DNA from: Lineus longissimus
Taxonomy: Eukaryota > Nemertea > Pilidiophora > Heteronemertea > Lineidae
Reading direction: 5' to 3'
NCBI RefSeq assembly: GCF_910592395.1
Contig: NC_088325.1
Span: 4,801,501-4,865,500 of the forward strand
Length of the DNA: 64,000 nucleotides
The position numbers and the translations under genes were made by a program. This document shows, in pieces, positions 53,923-64,000 of this stretch. The number at the start of each line of letters is the position of its first letter. Position 1 is the first letter of the stretch. The notes beneath the pieces are model-generated. The model saw nothing but the letters and a program-made list of their open reading frames with translations. It ran no database searches and was not told the origin of the DNA.

Positions 53923-54440
53923 GTAAGTTGGGTGTCCTCTATTTTGACTCGAGTTGGACGAAAAACGTGCAAAAGGTATGAAGCAAATATCGCATTACCT
54001 AGGAGAGTGATACGCCCATGTATTTAAATATCTTAATCACACGAGGAATAATCTCGTGTAATCCCGACTCTAACTGATGAAAGACACTTCCCCTTTCATG
54101 CCTTTTGCATCACCTTCATTGTAGTCACTTTCATTTGTTACATCAGGTATCGTTTGACAGGCTAGAGAGTTTTTCCTGAATGTGTGCGATGTGGACGCGT
54201 CCCGTTAACAGGACGTATGTTCTATGTCAAAATGCGTTGCCAAGGTGTTTGCATGAGGACAACCACTTCGTGTTGTATCTCATTGGAAACACCTGATTTC
54301 CCCTCTTTCTGCAGGATGTTAAATCTGGTGTTTTATTACTTTGAATAAATCATAAGTGTCGCATTGGCTCCTTTCTCTGTTCCCCCACCACTGTGGATAT
54401 TTTGCCAATTTAACCGGAAAAATCACGGAAAAATTCTACA

Positions 54441-57400
54441 TTTCTGGATATTCAACTCGTACAGTGACCAATCCCGTGAAAGAAAGTTGCTTGAGCTACC
54501 CATCAAAAACCAAAAAAAATAAAATCGAGGGGGTCAACCATTGCGCTTTTGAAAAAAAAACGAATTATATGGAATCATGTCCAAGTGAGCGAAAAACGCA
54601 TCAACTATCACTGGACGGCATTTCAACACACGACTCACTGACGCACATCCCAAGTTCAGTTTACAGATAAGTCGGCATCAGCGGTAAAATGCGTATTTTC
54701 TTGTTATCAACCAATTGAGCGCTCCATCTTTCAGACATTCCCAATAACATGTCTCTAGCAAAACAATTGCTACATCAACACTGACATGCACTGCATGATG
54801 AGCATGAAATCATCGTCATGAACTCAAACGTTAGAGTCCGGGAGCTGGGCGACTTTTATTTAACATACAGGCTACAAATGATTTGAATATGTTGTGGGAT
54901 AAAGTACGCCTACCTGACCATAGAAACCAAATTCTTAAGTTTTTCTAGTGGTGGGTGACGTAAACCGACTGTAGGAGATAGAGGGGTTAGCATTTGTGTT
55001 AATGTCTTCATCATTGGACCACGAATGGGAGCTCTTTACAGGAGCACAAGGATCGATGTACACTTAAATCTTGAACGGTTGAATTAAGACCCTATAAAGA
55101 TAGAAACATGGTGCCTCGGAGTGAGATAAGCAGGTTTTTAAATGCCCCCTTGATATGTTATAGGAAATCACGCCTTGGTTTCTATGGAAATCAAGGCAAA
55201 ATACATAAACAAGTCGTTTCCAACCATACTGCCACTTAAAAACAAATAAAACATGCTTATCTAATGTTTCTATCTGTGTGTAATACATATATAGGGTCTA
55301 AATCCAACCGCTCAAGATTTACGTGTACATTGGTGCTTGTGCTCCTGCACTAGCTGTGTTTGTCAGAGATTAAGTAATTGAGCGTTTGTACGAGACATGT
55401 ACGAAATAAATGTTCGTAGTAAGTGATATTCAGAATTATTCCAAAACCCTTCAAATAGTCCTCAAAAATGTATGAAGGAAGGACAACTTTTCTGTTGCAA
55501 CTTATTCATCTCACAGATGATATATGAATGAAAGAGGAAATGGCCACTCTGGCGAATTGCTTGTCCTTGCTTGCCGAGTATCAGGCAGGCTTCCAGCTTG
55601 TCGTGTTGGTCTGTCTTAGGAAAGGCAAAAAGTTATTCACTTTTGGGGCTGTCACGCATAGCTGAACTTATGCCAACTTATGTGAATTTTCATCAACACG
55701 CTGGTGCACGCTGATATGACTTTGCGGTAGGTTTGGTGAAAGTTGTACACATTAGAGGGCATTTAGCAGAGTGCAAATGTTAAATGGGATTTTATTCTGC
55801 ATAAAAAACGACCAAAAACAATTGGGTTAATTTAATGCATTTTTTTTCATGAACATATATTAGAAATTGAAAAGTTATGAGAGGTCAAGGTTAAAGATTC
55901 AGCAAGACTCATTAAAAAAAATAGACTTCTAGATAATTGTCATAACAATTGTTCCAATGTTATTCTTGAAATACTAGCTATGTACTTCACATACCATTAT
56001 GAAATTTACCACATGTGTAGAATATACAATTATGAATGAGTCGCTCATATCCAAAACTGCATGAATTGATTACATCATGGCGTGATTATGTTGCATAACA
56101 GGGATAATAAAGAAATTTAGTTATGTTGGCAAACATTATCAACATTTCAAAACACTTCGGGTTTTATCTGAAAGCAGATGACGAACCCCATCATGAGAGA
56201 AATTATCTGATACTCAACATATGGCCATTACGTAACGTGGTAAGCATCTGGTTATATAACAATTAACTTGGATATTAGTAGAATGTGATCAAAGAAAATT
56301 TAACAATTTAATAATAATTGTGAGATACTCATCGAACATACACTATATATACGTTTTATTGTGTCCTGATGATAACTTTAAAAGATAATTAAATGTGAAA
56401 AAAAATCATTCAATCGGAATACACGCTATCACATCACTTAACTAAATTTAAGCAGCATCTCATTATCTGTAGATGGTGCCTGCTGGTTCTTCAACTTCGA
56501 ACGTCCATATATAACTCCCTCAATGTTTTTCATGAAGAATAAAAAGCGAATTAGTCCTACTCCACTTCCATTTTAATCTTAAGAAAGTGCACCACAATAT
56601 TTCATTTTGCTGGGTATTTCAAAGCACGCTGGCGCTGTCACAATATGACGACGTATAGCACTACTTTATGCCAGCGTATGTGAATTTTCACCAACTAGCT
56701 AATAAAAGTTCACATACATGAATTACTACTGTTCTTCATAATGTGACAGCGCCATTAAGTTGGGAAATTGTGTCTTTGATGACTTTCAACGAAATGTGGT
56801 TGTGTTCATCTGGGAATATGAGAATCACACTCATGTACGTTTTAGTTGTAACGTAACAGTATTGGCGCCCAAGAGTCAATTGGGAGCGAAGATTTCTTAT
56901 GGCTATTACAAATATACATATACAGACTGATGTAATATAACTCCAAATTTGATAAAGCGCAACGTATAGCAAATAGTGAGTGCTCAACTGTAATTGATAT
57001 AATTTAAAGTGTTTGTTTTGAGTGGAAATATCACACGAGTAGTTGTCTTGTTTCACGGAAACCCACTCGACCTGCATGCGGTCTCGTGGGTTTCCATATT
57101 CATGGGCACCGGACTCACAGTCTGGGGACCATATTGATATCACTCATGTTCTGGTTTCTTTCTTTCTGTTCAAATTCCACAAACATTATTGCGAGTGTTC
57201 TCCAAAACAGCTAAATAAACCAAAAATCTATCAGCCCGATACCACCAAACATAATCCCATCTAGTGTACGTCGCAAAAGACTTTTCAAAATTCATATCAT
57301 TTCGATGACTTTAAAGCGTTTTTATGCTCCGATTTTCTGATTTTTTGGAAAATCTCCTAAGCGATTCAGTCAATCACAACTACTAGACCACGCCCGTTTC

Positions 57401-58009
57401 GGTGACGTCACGTAACACGATTTCGATTCGAAGACATCACTTAAACCCGAGTTCAATCCGAGTGTTAGCATTATCATACAAAACAGTTAACTCGGCTTAT
57501 AACTCGGCTTACTCGGTTCACGCATGCGCATATGAAGCCACGGGCAGACCATTGATAGATTGGTTACCGATGAAGTTATCGCATTTACATTTCGTGCTGG
57601 ATTTCCTTCTCTATAAGGCACCATCCATTTAGTTCATACGCACCTAACCCCTCATTTTCCCACCCTCCCCCTGTACACACCTTCTTCGCTCTCGTCATAA
57701 CCCCCTCCCCGTCTACGCATATGGATACCATCATCAGGCACCACCGCTTCCTCCACAATCCTGGGGCCCATCAAATTTGTTGGTAAGCAAATTTCTCAGT
57801 CTAGTTATACATTTGAGATTTCAGTCTGCAAATACACCTATTTGCGAAAGGTAGTAGGTGACAGTTGTAGTAATGTGTGTTCAGGTTGATGACGAAACTG
57901 GACCCATGCGGGGTTGCCCCGCTGAATAGCCCTCTGACTGAATTCTGCTGTTTTCTTTGCTGCGTGTTTACATCTGTTCGCTCGACGATATGTGTAGTGT
58001 GGTTGACCT
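54441..58009 (+). repeat. tandem unit 3 of the gene 2 tail region, truncated before the tail exon
   Basis: Homology to units 1 and 2 runs to 'gtgtggttgacctg' at 58,009 and then stops, about 400 bp short of where the tail exon should be. It is more diverged than units 1 and 2 are from each other in their central part, and it is interrupted at 57,105-57,805. Confidence 0.8.
57105..57805. other. ~700-bp insertion in unit 3
   Basis: In units 1 and 2 'gaattcat' is followed directly by 'acattcgagatttcagtctg'. In unit 3 the same junction is split by this unique sequence. Terminal repeats or target duplication were not evident, so its nature is open. Confidence 0.55.
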
Positions 58010-58943
58010 GTTTATTTCCTGGATCTGCTGGCATTGTGTTTACTTAACTTACACCCATTTCGTCGTTGACTGCTACTCTCCAAGCGTTTCTATTATATTC
58101 AAATACTGCTCGATCTAGTGGCCTACCACGTTCGTATACAATTTCCTCATTATCATTTCTAATGAATGGTTTGAGCCTCGCACTAGTTGCACCACCTCAC
58201 CACGAGCAAACCCCCCCCCCCTCTTTTAAAGAATGTCAAGCGACGTTATTTTTTTCCGCGCCAACGCAACAATGACTTTCAATTAACTCCCCGTGTCAAT
58301 CATTTGACGTCACGCCCCACGCGCACCTGATTGGTCGAGATACAGCGCGTCAATAACAGTATTTTTTTCCAAGAAGGAAACCGTAAACGATGGATAAACT
58401 GACGAAATACCGCACAACTGACTTATAACAGTTCCAAATATCATCAGGATATCGAAATTAAGGTAGTTCTTTATCACCTCATGCAGGTTTTGACCGATGT
58501 TATAAAACTTTATGCACGGTATACCCGATTGTAAAACGTAGCCCAAGACCTCGTGCAATATTTTCCCCGGTCAAAAATAGTCCAGGTTACGCCTTTTGTC
58601 GAAAAACGGACCGAGCTGCCTAAAGAGGTAAATTTATCGTTCGCAAGTCCATAGTTTGTGCCAAAAACAGAGTGTAACGATAGGTTTACCTAATGACGAA
58701 AACCGCACGTATTTTAAATGCGTAATTTTGGAATGACAAACTTTTGAAAAGAGACCATCAGCTTAGCCCTGGTCCAAGGTCATTGACCCGTAGTGTAAAA
58801 TACATGGTAAACAAAGAGTTGTACATCTTCCATGGAGCACTTAAATTTTACTTGACGTCAAAGAACCTTAAAACAGCTCGAATAAAATTTGTATAGACAC
58901 AGTTGGAACTAAACTATGACTTAGAAAAAGCGACCAGATAATT
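58010..58943. other. no feature recognised
   Basis: Sequence between the truncated unit 3 and the Harbinger element. A C homopolymer lies near 58,210. Confidence 0.4.
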
Positions 58944-59210
58944 ACCTGGGACCTGTTTCACTAAAGCTTAATGGAGTTCCTTTAGGCCTAAAGGCACGTT
59001 AACGACGTTCCTTAAAGGAACTAGCCGTTTCATAAAGCTTCCATTAACTATCTACGTTAATGGTGGCTTTAACGAGTGTTTCAGGTTGTGCCATTAACCT
59101 TCCTTTAGTTAACAGAGTTCCTTTAAATCTGAAGGAGGTTCGGGGATCCTTCAAGCTTCCTTTACGAGTTCTTTCTGCGTTCGGACGTCGAGCAGAGTGG
59201 ACGTGCCATC

Positions 59211-60239
59211 ATGCTGCGCTTAATACGAGAGCGTGAGAGACGCGCTTTTCGGCGGGAGAGGATATTCCGTGATCGATTTGACCCGATTGATTCGATGCGG
59301 GAGGATTTATTTATGAAACGATACAGATTTCCAAAAAACATTTGCATCGACTTTTGTAGAGAGCTTTTGGCGGAGCTTCAGCATCCGACAGAGAGGAACC
59401 ACGCCCTTACTGTGTCAAAGCAAGTATGCACTGCGTTGCGTTTTTTTGCCAGTGGCAATAACCAGTCGAGTGTTGGGGACAATCATCACATTAGTGTGTC
59501 AAGCGCTTCACGATGCATAAATGCAGTTTCCTCTGCTTTGGCGGCTCGTATCGATCAACACGTATACTTCCCGAACAATCTACAGCATGTGAAGGCGAAG
59601 TTTTTCGAAAAAACGGAATTTCCCCGCGTGATTGGGTCGATTGATGGGACCCACGTCCGCATCAGCAAACCAGTCATCAACGAAAATATATACGTGAATC
59701 GAAAGGGGTTTCACAGCATCAATGCGATGCTTGTGTGTGACTGGGACATGATAATAAATAACTGTGTAGCCCGTTTTCCTGGTGGAACACACGACTCCTA
59801 CGTCCTTCACAGTTCAGCACTAGGCCGAGAATTCGAGAGAAATCCACCAAATGGTTGGCTGTTGGGAGATTCTGGGTATCCTTCCAAGAGATGGATTATG
59901 ACACCTCTTGGTAATGCTCAAACACGACAGGAAAAACATTATCAACGGAGGCAATGTAAAGCTAGGAGCATCATTGAGCGTTGCAATGGACTGTTGAAGC
60001 AACGCTTCAGATGCCTCAGGAAGGAGCTACATTACACTCCTGCAAAAGCATCTATGGTAATTCAGTCTTGCTGTGCTCTTCACAATGTTTCCGTCAGATA
60101 CAAGTTGCCAGTCTTACATGATCCGGATAGTACAGACGATGATTCCTCTGATAGTGATGCTGGGGATGACAAGTTTCCTCCAAGGTACAATGACATGAAC
60201 GGAAACCAAATAAGAGAGGAATTGGTTGCAACATTATAG
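59211..60239 (+). CDS. Harbinger (HARBI1-type) DDE transposase/nuclease
   Basis: 342 aa, uninterrupted, close to the usual length of HARBI1-like nucleases. After a basic N-terminus come a helical region ('VCTALRFFASGNNQSSVGD', then 'SSASRCINAVSSAL') and the DDE domain: 'VIGSIDGTHVRI' with the first Asp, 'FPGGTHDSYVLHSSALG' with the second, 'GDSGYPSKRWIMTPL', and 'SIIERCNGLLKQRFRCL' with the Glu. The C-terminus is acidic. It should cut and join transposon ends together with the Myb-like partner encoded on the other strand. All catalytic residue positions look intact. Confidence 0.92.
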   Translation: MLRLIRERERRAFRRERIFRDRFDPIDSMREDLFMKRYRFPKNICIDFCRELLAELQHPTERNHALTVSKQVCTALRFFASGNNQSSVGDNHHISVSSASRCINAVSSALAARIDQHVYFPNNLQHVKAKFFEKTEFPRVIGSIDGTHVRISKPVINENIYVNRKGFHSINAMLVCDWDMIINNCVARFPGGTHDSYVLHSSALGREFERNPPNGWLLGDSGYPSKRWIMTPLGNAQTRQEKHYQRRQCKARSIIERCNGLLKQRFRCLRKELHYTPAKASMVIQSCCALHNVSVRYKLPVLHDPDSTDDDSSDSDAGDDKFPPRYNDMNGNQIREELVATL

Positions 60240-60902
60240 ACTGATTCATGGGGATAAGGGACCATATCAAAGTAAAAGTAAAGCCAAAAATATTCGTTTA
60301 TTTATCAATGACCCCCCCCCCCCCCCTCTTTAAAAGTATAAAAGTGGGAGTCCTATGGCTTTAACATAGAAAAGGTGACTTGTGTGGTGAAGCCACAAAT
60401 TTATCAAAACAACTGAATTTGGCCCTTTGGAGCAGTGACCCCCTCCCCCAAACTAAAAATAATAATAATAATAATGTCCATACAGTATTGTTGTGTAATA
60501 AAATATTCTATGATAATAGCATTTTAGTGATCATTTTTTATTCATTTAATGTTTACTTATTGTGACGCAACGTCATGGCGTCATCTCACCATGCCTCTGC
60601 CGCATCTATGCTGGGCCGCACACGAGGGACCTTTTCACAATTTGGAATCTTCGTTGGGACCAAAATGCCCCTCATTTGTGGCCAGCATAAACTTCTTTTC
60701 CTCAGGCATGGTCGCCATTATAGGAGAAACAAGCACACCTTGCCCACCCAAGGCCTCTTCTTGGTCCCAATGAAGCATCCATAACAACACGAAATCTATT
60801 TCATATGTTCCTTCTCAACAATGTCAGGGTAGAGGAGGTTGCATCTTCTTTGCCATGACGGAAGTGCTACAATATCTTCATACAAACGCCTGCTTCTGGC
60901 CG

Positions 60903-60916
60903 GGGGGGGGGGGGGG
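60903..60916. repeat. poly-G tract
   Basis: Homopolymer in the intron of the Myb-like gene. Similar runs at about 60,310-60,327 (C) and 61,286-61,296 (G) make local indel errors plausible. Confidence 0.8.
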
Positions 60917-60942
60917 CATTAAATATGTTTTCCTAAACTTAC

Positions 60943-61643
60943 CAGAATAACTCTCAGATGGAAGTATCAGTGCAACCTTCTTGTCCTTCTCCGAGAAGTT
61001 CGCTGTTAGTTCCTCCAACTCAACTTCACGTGTCCCACCCCCTGTTTTGTTTATTGCCTCCTTTGCTTTCGATAGCGCCTTCGTCAGCATCTTCTTCACC
61101 CGTACAAGTTCGTTGCTCCATTTCTGGTTTATCTGCTCGATATCATGGTTATTGCTTTCGGAGTTTATGCGGGTCAGTAGATCCTTAAAAGATGTAATGT
61201 ATAATTGTATATTAGATGATTGCTGGATAACCATCTCTGCTGGGATTTAACTACATAGGCCTATGTGAAACACAACCATTCAAAGGGGGGGGGGGGTACA
61301 ACCATGGGATGCTCGCGTACACGAACCTGACTGCGCCGGGAAAATAAAGGCGTTTCCCTATATACAAGATGGGGAATTACATTGGGAATGAATACATTGT
61401 ATGTGCCTCCAGTATGAAAGAAATGAAACCTGAACGCGGTGGTCCATGATACATTGTGCATACGGTGCGCCAAAAATGGGGATATGATGAAGCCCTTACC
61501 TCATATAGCTTTTTCTTCTTCTCTAAAGTTACCGTCGAGCAAAATTGCGAAGTGAGGACGCCGTAGTGCTCGCCGTAAAAGTCAAGCAAGATACCGACCT
61601 CATCGTCCGTCCAATTCTTTGCTCGCCCACGCTTGGTTGTCAT
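60943..61643 (-). CDS. Harbinger Myb/SANT-like DNA-binding partner (spliced)
   Basis: Exon 1, 61,643-61,500, starts MTTKRGRAKNWTDDEVGILL and ends at '...KKKKLYE' with donor GTAAGG (phase 0). Exon 2, 61,183-60,943, begins 'DLLTRINSES' after a 'cttttaag' acceptor, continues 'INQKWSNELVRVKKML', and ends at donor GTAAGT (phase 1). Together they make a trihelix Myb/SANT-like domain with its spaced Trp residues and a basic C-terminal part. In Harbinger systems this partner binds the ends and carries the nuclease into the nucleus. A possible last exon near 60,888-60,793 (RLYEDIVALPSWQRRC, then a stop) looks homologous but needs phase 2, so one base is unaccounted for. Confidence 0.75.
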
Positions 61644-61964
61644 TTGCCAAAATGCTTGTCAAACACGCTGCACGAAGGGCTTATATCCAACATAATTACA
61701 TCACATAACGAACCGGCAGAGTGCCTCTGAGCAGATATTACCGCATTTCAATTGAATTCCGACTAAGCGTTCGAGTAAATTTTAATGGGCGCTTGGTGGG
61801 TGAACCGTAGATTCACCTGCTAAAGGAAGGGCAGGCTAAAGATACCTTCAAGCCAGTTTGTGAAACGCTCTGATTTTGTTCCTTTAAATTTTAAATAACT
61901 CCTTCGTTTATGGTTCCTTAAAGGAACTCCTTTAAAAAGTTTTATGAAACAGGCCCCAGGTATT

Positions 61965-62639
61965 TTGACTGGTTAGAATCCATATTCACACTTTGATAAT
62001 CCAAATAGCAGACTTATTAAATCTTGATGAAACGTTGAAGAACTGACTTGAACAATTAGATTCCAAGGGATGAAAGTGAGGCTGGACAGGGTTAAAAGGG
62101 AAAAGATGCAGAAATGGGACCCAAATGACATTAACTCTTAAATATGGATGGTCAACTCCTAAAATTTACATCCAAGGCAAAACACTTTGTTAAATTAAAG
62201 AAACACTCAAAGGATTTTTTTATAATGATGCCAAAGGTGAAAAAGGGTCAACATTTCTACAACAAGGTCTCAGGCTGTTTCAAAGACAATGTTGTCAGTG
62301 TTTTCGTTTAGATCTTCCGCGGACACCCGAAGTGTGCACGCTTCATCGTCTTGAGTATGCGTCGATGTGCTTGACTCAATCACTCAGCCGCCCGTTTTAT
62401 GGCAATCTGATGTTCTTCGATTTCCTATTTCACAATCGATTCATTAACTAAATTTCTGATAACTTCAAAACTGTCATTGAATAAGGCTGTCATTAAACCG
62501 AATGCACATCACAGTTATTTAACGCGTTTATTAGGGAGTCAGTGAAACATCTCCTTCATCATGATCTTGATTTGAATATTACCCTATAGCTCTAGGCCTG
62601 TACATCCCGGATTTAAGCTGAAGTCCCTTGGAGTATCAC
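61965..62639. other. no feature recognised
   Basis: AT-rich spacer. No exon or repeat structure seen. Confidence 0.4.
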
Positions 62640-64000
62640 ACTCATGTCCGACTTAGTTGTACCGGTATTGGCGCCCAAGAGTTAATTGGGAACGAAGGTT
62701 TCTTATGGCTATAAATTATATATATATAGTGGCAATATTCCACAGCACGACTGAAGGCAAATAGTGAGTGCTCAACTGTGATTTGATATATAATTACCCT
62801 AGCTGTAGGCCTGTATGTTCCGGATTTAAGAGCTGAACTACCTAGGACTATAACAGCCATGTCCAAGCTGCATGTCTTCAGCCATCCTCAATACCAGGGT
62901 CAGTTGTATGCTTCTCCCCTTACACACATCAGGGTCCCTCGAGTAAACCGATGATTATTCCTTGGATGAGGCGGAATCTGCCCAATCATCAACTAGATCA
63001 CTTTTGATTCAGAAAACCATCATCCAATCTAACGCACACTATCTTATTGGTTAAAATTACTAATGCTGAGACGAACACTTCGAAATATGTTCTTATTACA
63101 AGAACTTGTAAGATTCTGTCAGACGTGTTTATCCTCCCCTCCGATCAAAACAAAGTGTCGGTAAATAACAAAGAGCCGCAGTTTTAGTGGAATGAACAAA
63201 ACAATTCTTAGTAACTATACTATGGAACGATCTTTGCATCAATTTGAAACGATTTCTGAGACACACGTTTGTGCATATTTCCCCGGGCAGCAGGGGATGC
63301 TGTGACGTAGGGGAGTAGCCGGCAATTCGGCCGGTAGCTATTATGGCTATACGCAGGGCAGCGGCTCGATATAGGTGTCGAGTAAAAGACCTTGCAGCTG
63401 GGGATCGTATTCCGCTCTCATGTCTCACATTACCATTTTGGCATATTTGCCGTCCAAGTCCCATTGATTTATGGGTGGAGAGAACAAAATAGGGCTAATT
63501 AGCCCTAAAGTGTTCTCCACAAGAGCGCAAATAAATAACAGCTATGATCTTTCCAAGAGTTGAACCTGTGACCTTCTGAGTATGAGTCCGGTGCTGCAAC
63601 CATAATCCTGTCTTTGGCATTACTCTCAACTACACCAGTGGTACAAGTGAAAGAGTACAGAAATAAATAGCAAAATGGTTTATCTGATCCCAAAACTGTC
63701 ATCTGCATGAACACATCCGTGACAGCGAACAGTTAAGCACGCTAGGTTATACCATATACAATGTCATTCTCGGTATAAGAGGATTAATTCATCTCACTCT
63801 AAAGGCAGAAGTACGTTTCTGAAGACAAATTAAAACAAGCTATCTCACAGTAAAAATTAGCAAATCTTTCTGATTTCCAGGGCAGAAGAACTTCACATGA
63901 TAGCTAATACACATTCAGGTGCCCCACTGTCTCAACGAGACCAAGACGACCGGCTTCTCTTTCTCTTTGTTCGACCCCCTTATTTTCGAAAGTCTGATGT
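62640..64000. repeat. paralogous segment, right copy (partner at 42,060-43,220)
   Basis: Same ordered blocks as the left copy, separated by a unique stretch (about 62,850-63,390). At the end, 'tctgatttccag' is followed by sequence aligned with 43,088-43,220 (gaagaact...catgatagctaatacacat). The segment is cut by the window edge. Confidence 0.7.
63473..63635 (-). mobile_element. tRNA-derived SINE, copy 2
   Basis: Minus-strand 63,600-63,559 reads 'gttgcagcaccggactCATa' and then 'aggtcacaggttcaac', the same Met-type tRNA-like block as at 42,739-42,780, at the corresponding place of the paralogous segment. It was therefore present before the duplication. Confidence 0.6.

Larger units (their letters stand above)
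49391..54440 (+). repeat. tandem unit 2 of the gene 2 tail region (~3.9 kb plus a 1.1-kb insertion)
   Basis: Same order as unit 1. The offset to unit 1 is 5,048 bp in the exon half because unit 2 contains the 1.12-kb fold-back element at 50,640. From about 47,010 to 48,505 (unit 1) and 52,058 to 53,553 (unit 2) I could find no difference, while the flanks differ at several percent. Confidence 0.88.
58944..61961 (+). mobile_element. apparently complete autonomous PIF/Harbinger transposon
   Basis: 3.02 kb bounded by inverted ends ACCTGGGACCTGTTTCACTA / ACCTGGGGCCTGTTTCATAA, with a 3-bp direct repeat ATT outside each (58,941-58,943 and 61,962-61,964). Subterminal 'ggagttccttta' motifs and their complements recur at both ends. 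It carries the two genes expected of the superfamily in convergent orientation: an intact DDE nuclease (plus) and a Myb/SANT-type DNA-binding partner (minus, spliced). Confidence 0.88.

Noticed and set aside
60549-60784. Two overlapping plus-strand ORFs downstream of the Harbinger nuclease
   Set aside because: Overlapping frames with no domain, lying in the 3' region of the minus-strand Myb-like gene.

Overview
This is a piece of a eukaryotic nuclear genome. It has split genes with GT/AG junctions, extracellular immunoglobulin (Ig) and fibronectin III (FN3) exons of phase 1, and a heavy, varied load of transposons: a DIRS tyrosine-recombinase retrotransposon, PIF/Harbinger elements, fold-back elements, a SINE and a LINE fragment. 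The repeat content and the frequent 'taggcct' and 'acatgt' motifs suggest a marine invertebrate, perhaps a deuterostome such as an echinoderm, lancelet or hemichordate. I cannot name the species. All splice sites were called by eye, without RNA evidence.

Layout. 1-9,862: no host gene; tandem repeats, a dispersed repeat family in both orientations and a dead LINE fragment (6,712-7,857). 9,863-16,423: a structurally complete DIRS element read on the minus strand (gag-like ORF, reverse transcriptase, RNase H/methyltransferase-like, tyrosine recombinase), with inverted terminal repeats and an internal complementary region matching both ends. 16,928-20,411: a DNA element bounded by inverted repeats, with a 1.7-kb fold-back element nested inside it. 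22,709-29,777: gene 1 (minus strand), a complete seven-exon type I membrane receptor (signal peptide, Ig, Ig, FN3, FN3, membrane helix, long tyrosine-rich tail). 33,961-34,936: a small DNA element with a TTA target duplication. 35,063 to at least 53,922: gene 2 (plus strand, head to head with gene 1), a related receptor whose Ig1 exon and cytoplasmic signalling exon have each been duplicated. 58,944-61,961: an apparently complete two-gene Harbinger transposon. 62,640-64,000: a diverged copy of 42,060-43,220, suggesting the receptor locus itself is repeated about 20.7 kb downstream.

How the genes fit together. The two receptors are transcribed away from each other. Both open with a 330-nt, phase 1-1, four-cysteine Ig exon, and both tails carry immunoreceptor-type tyrosine motifs. 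Gene 1 ends in an ITIM-like motif whose spacing to a second YxxL also fits an ITAM. Gene 2 carries an ITSM-like TxYxxV motif on a 129-nt phase 0-0 exon that is present twice because a roughly 4-kb intron-plus-exon unit has been duplicated in tandem. A third unit is truncated before the exon, and part of the first two is almost identical, as after gene conversion. The best candidate for something undescribed is therefore a rapidly evolving invertebrate cluster of paired, ITIM/ITSM-type Ig receptors.
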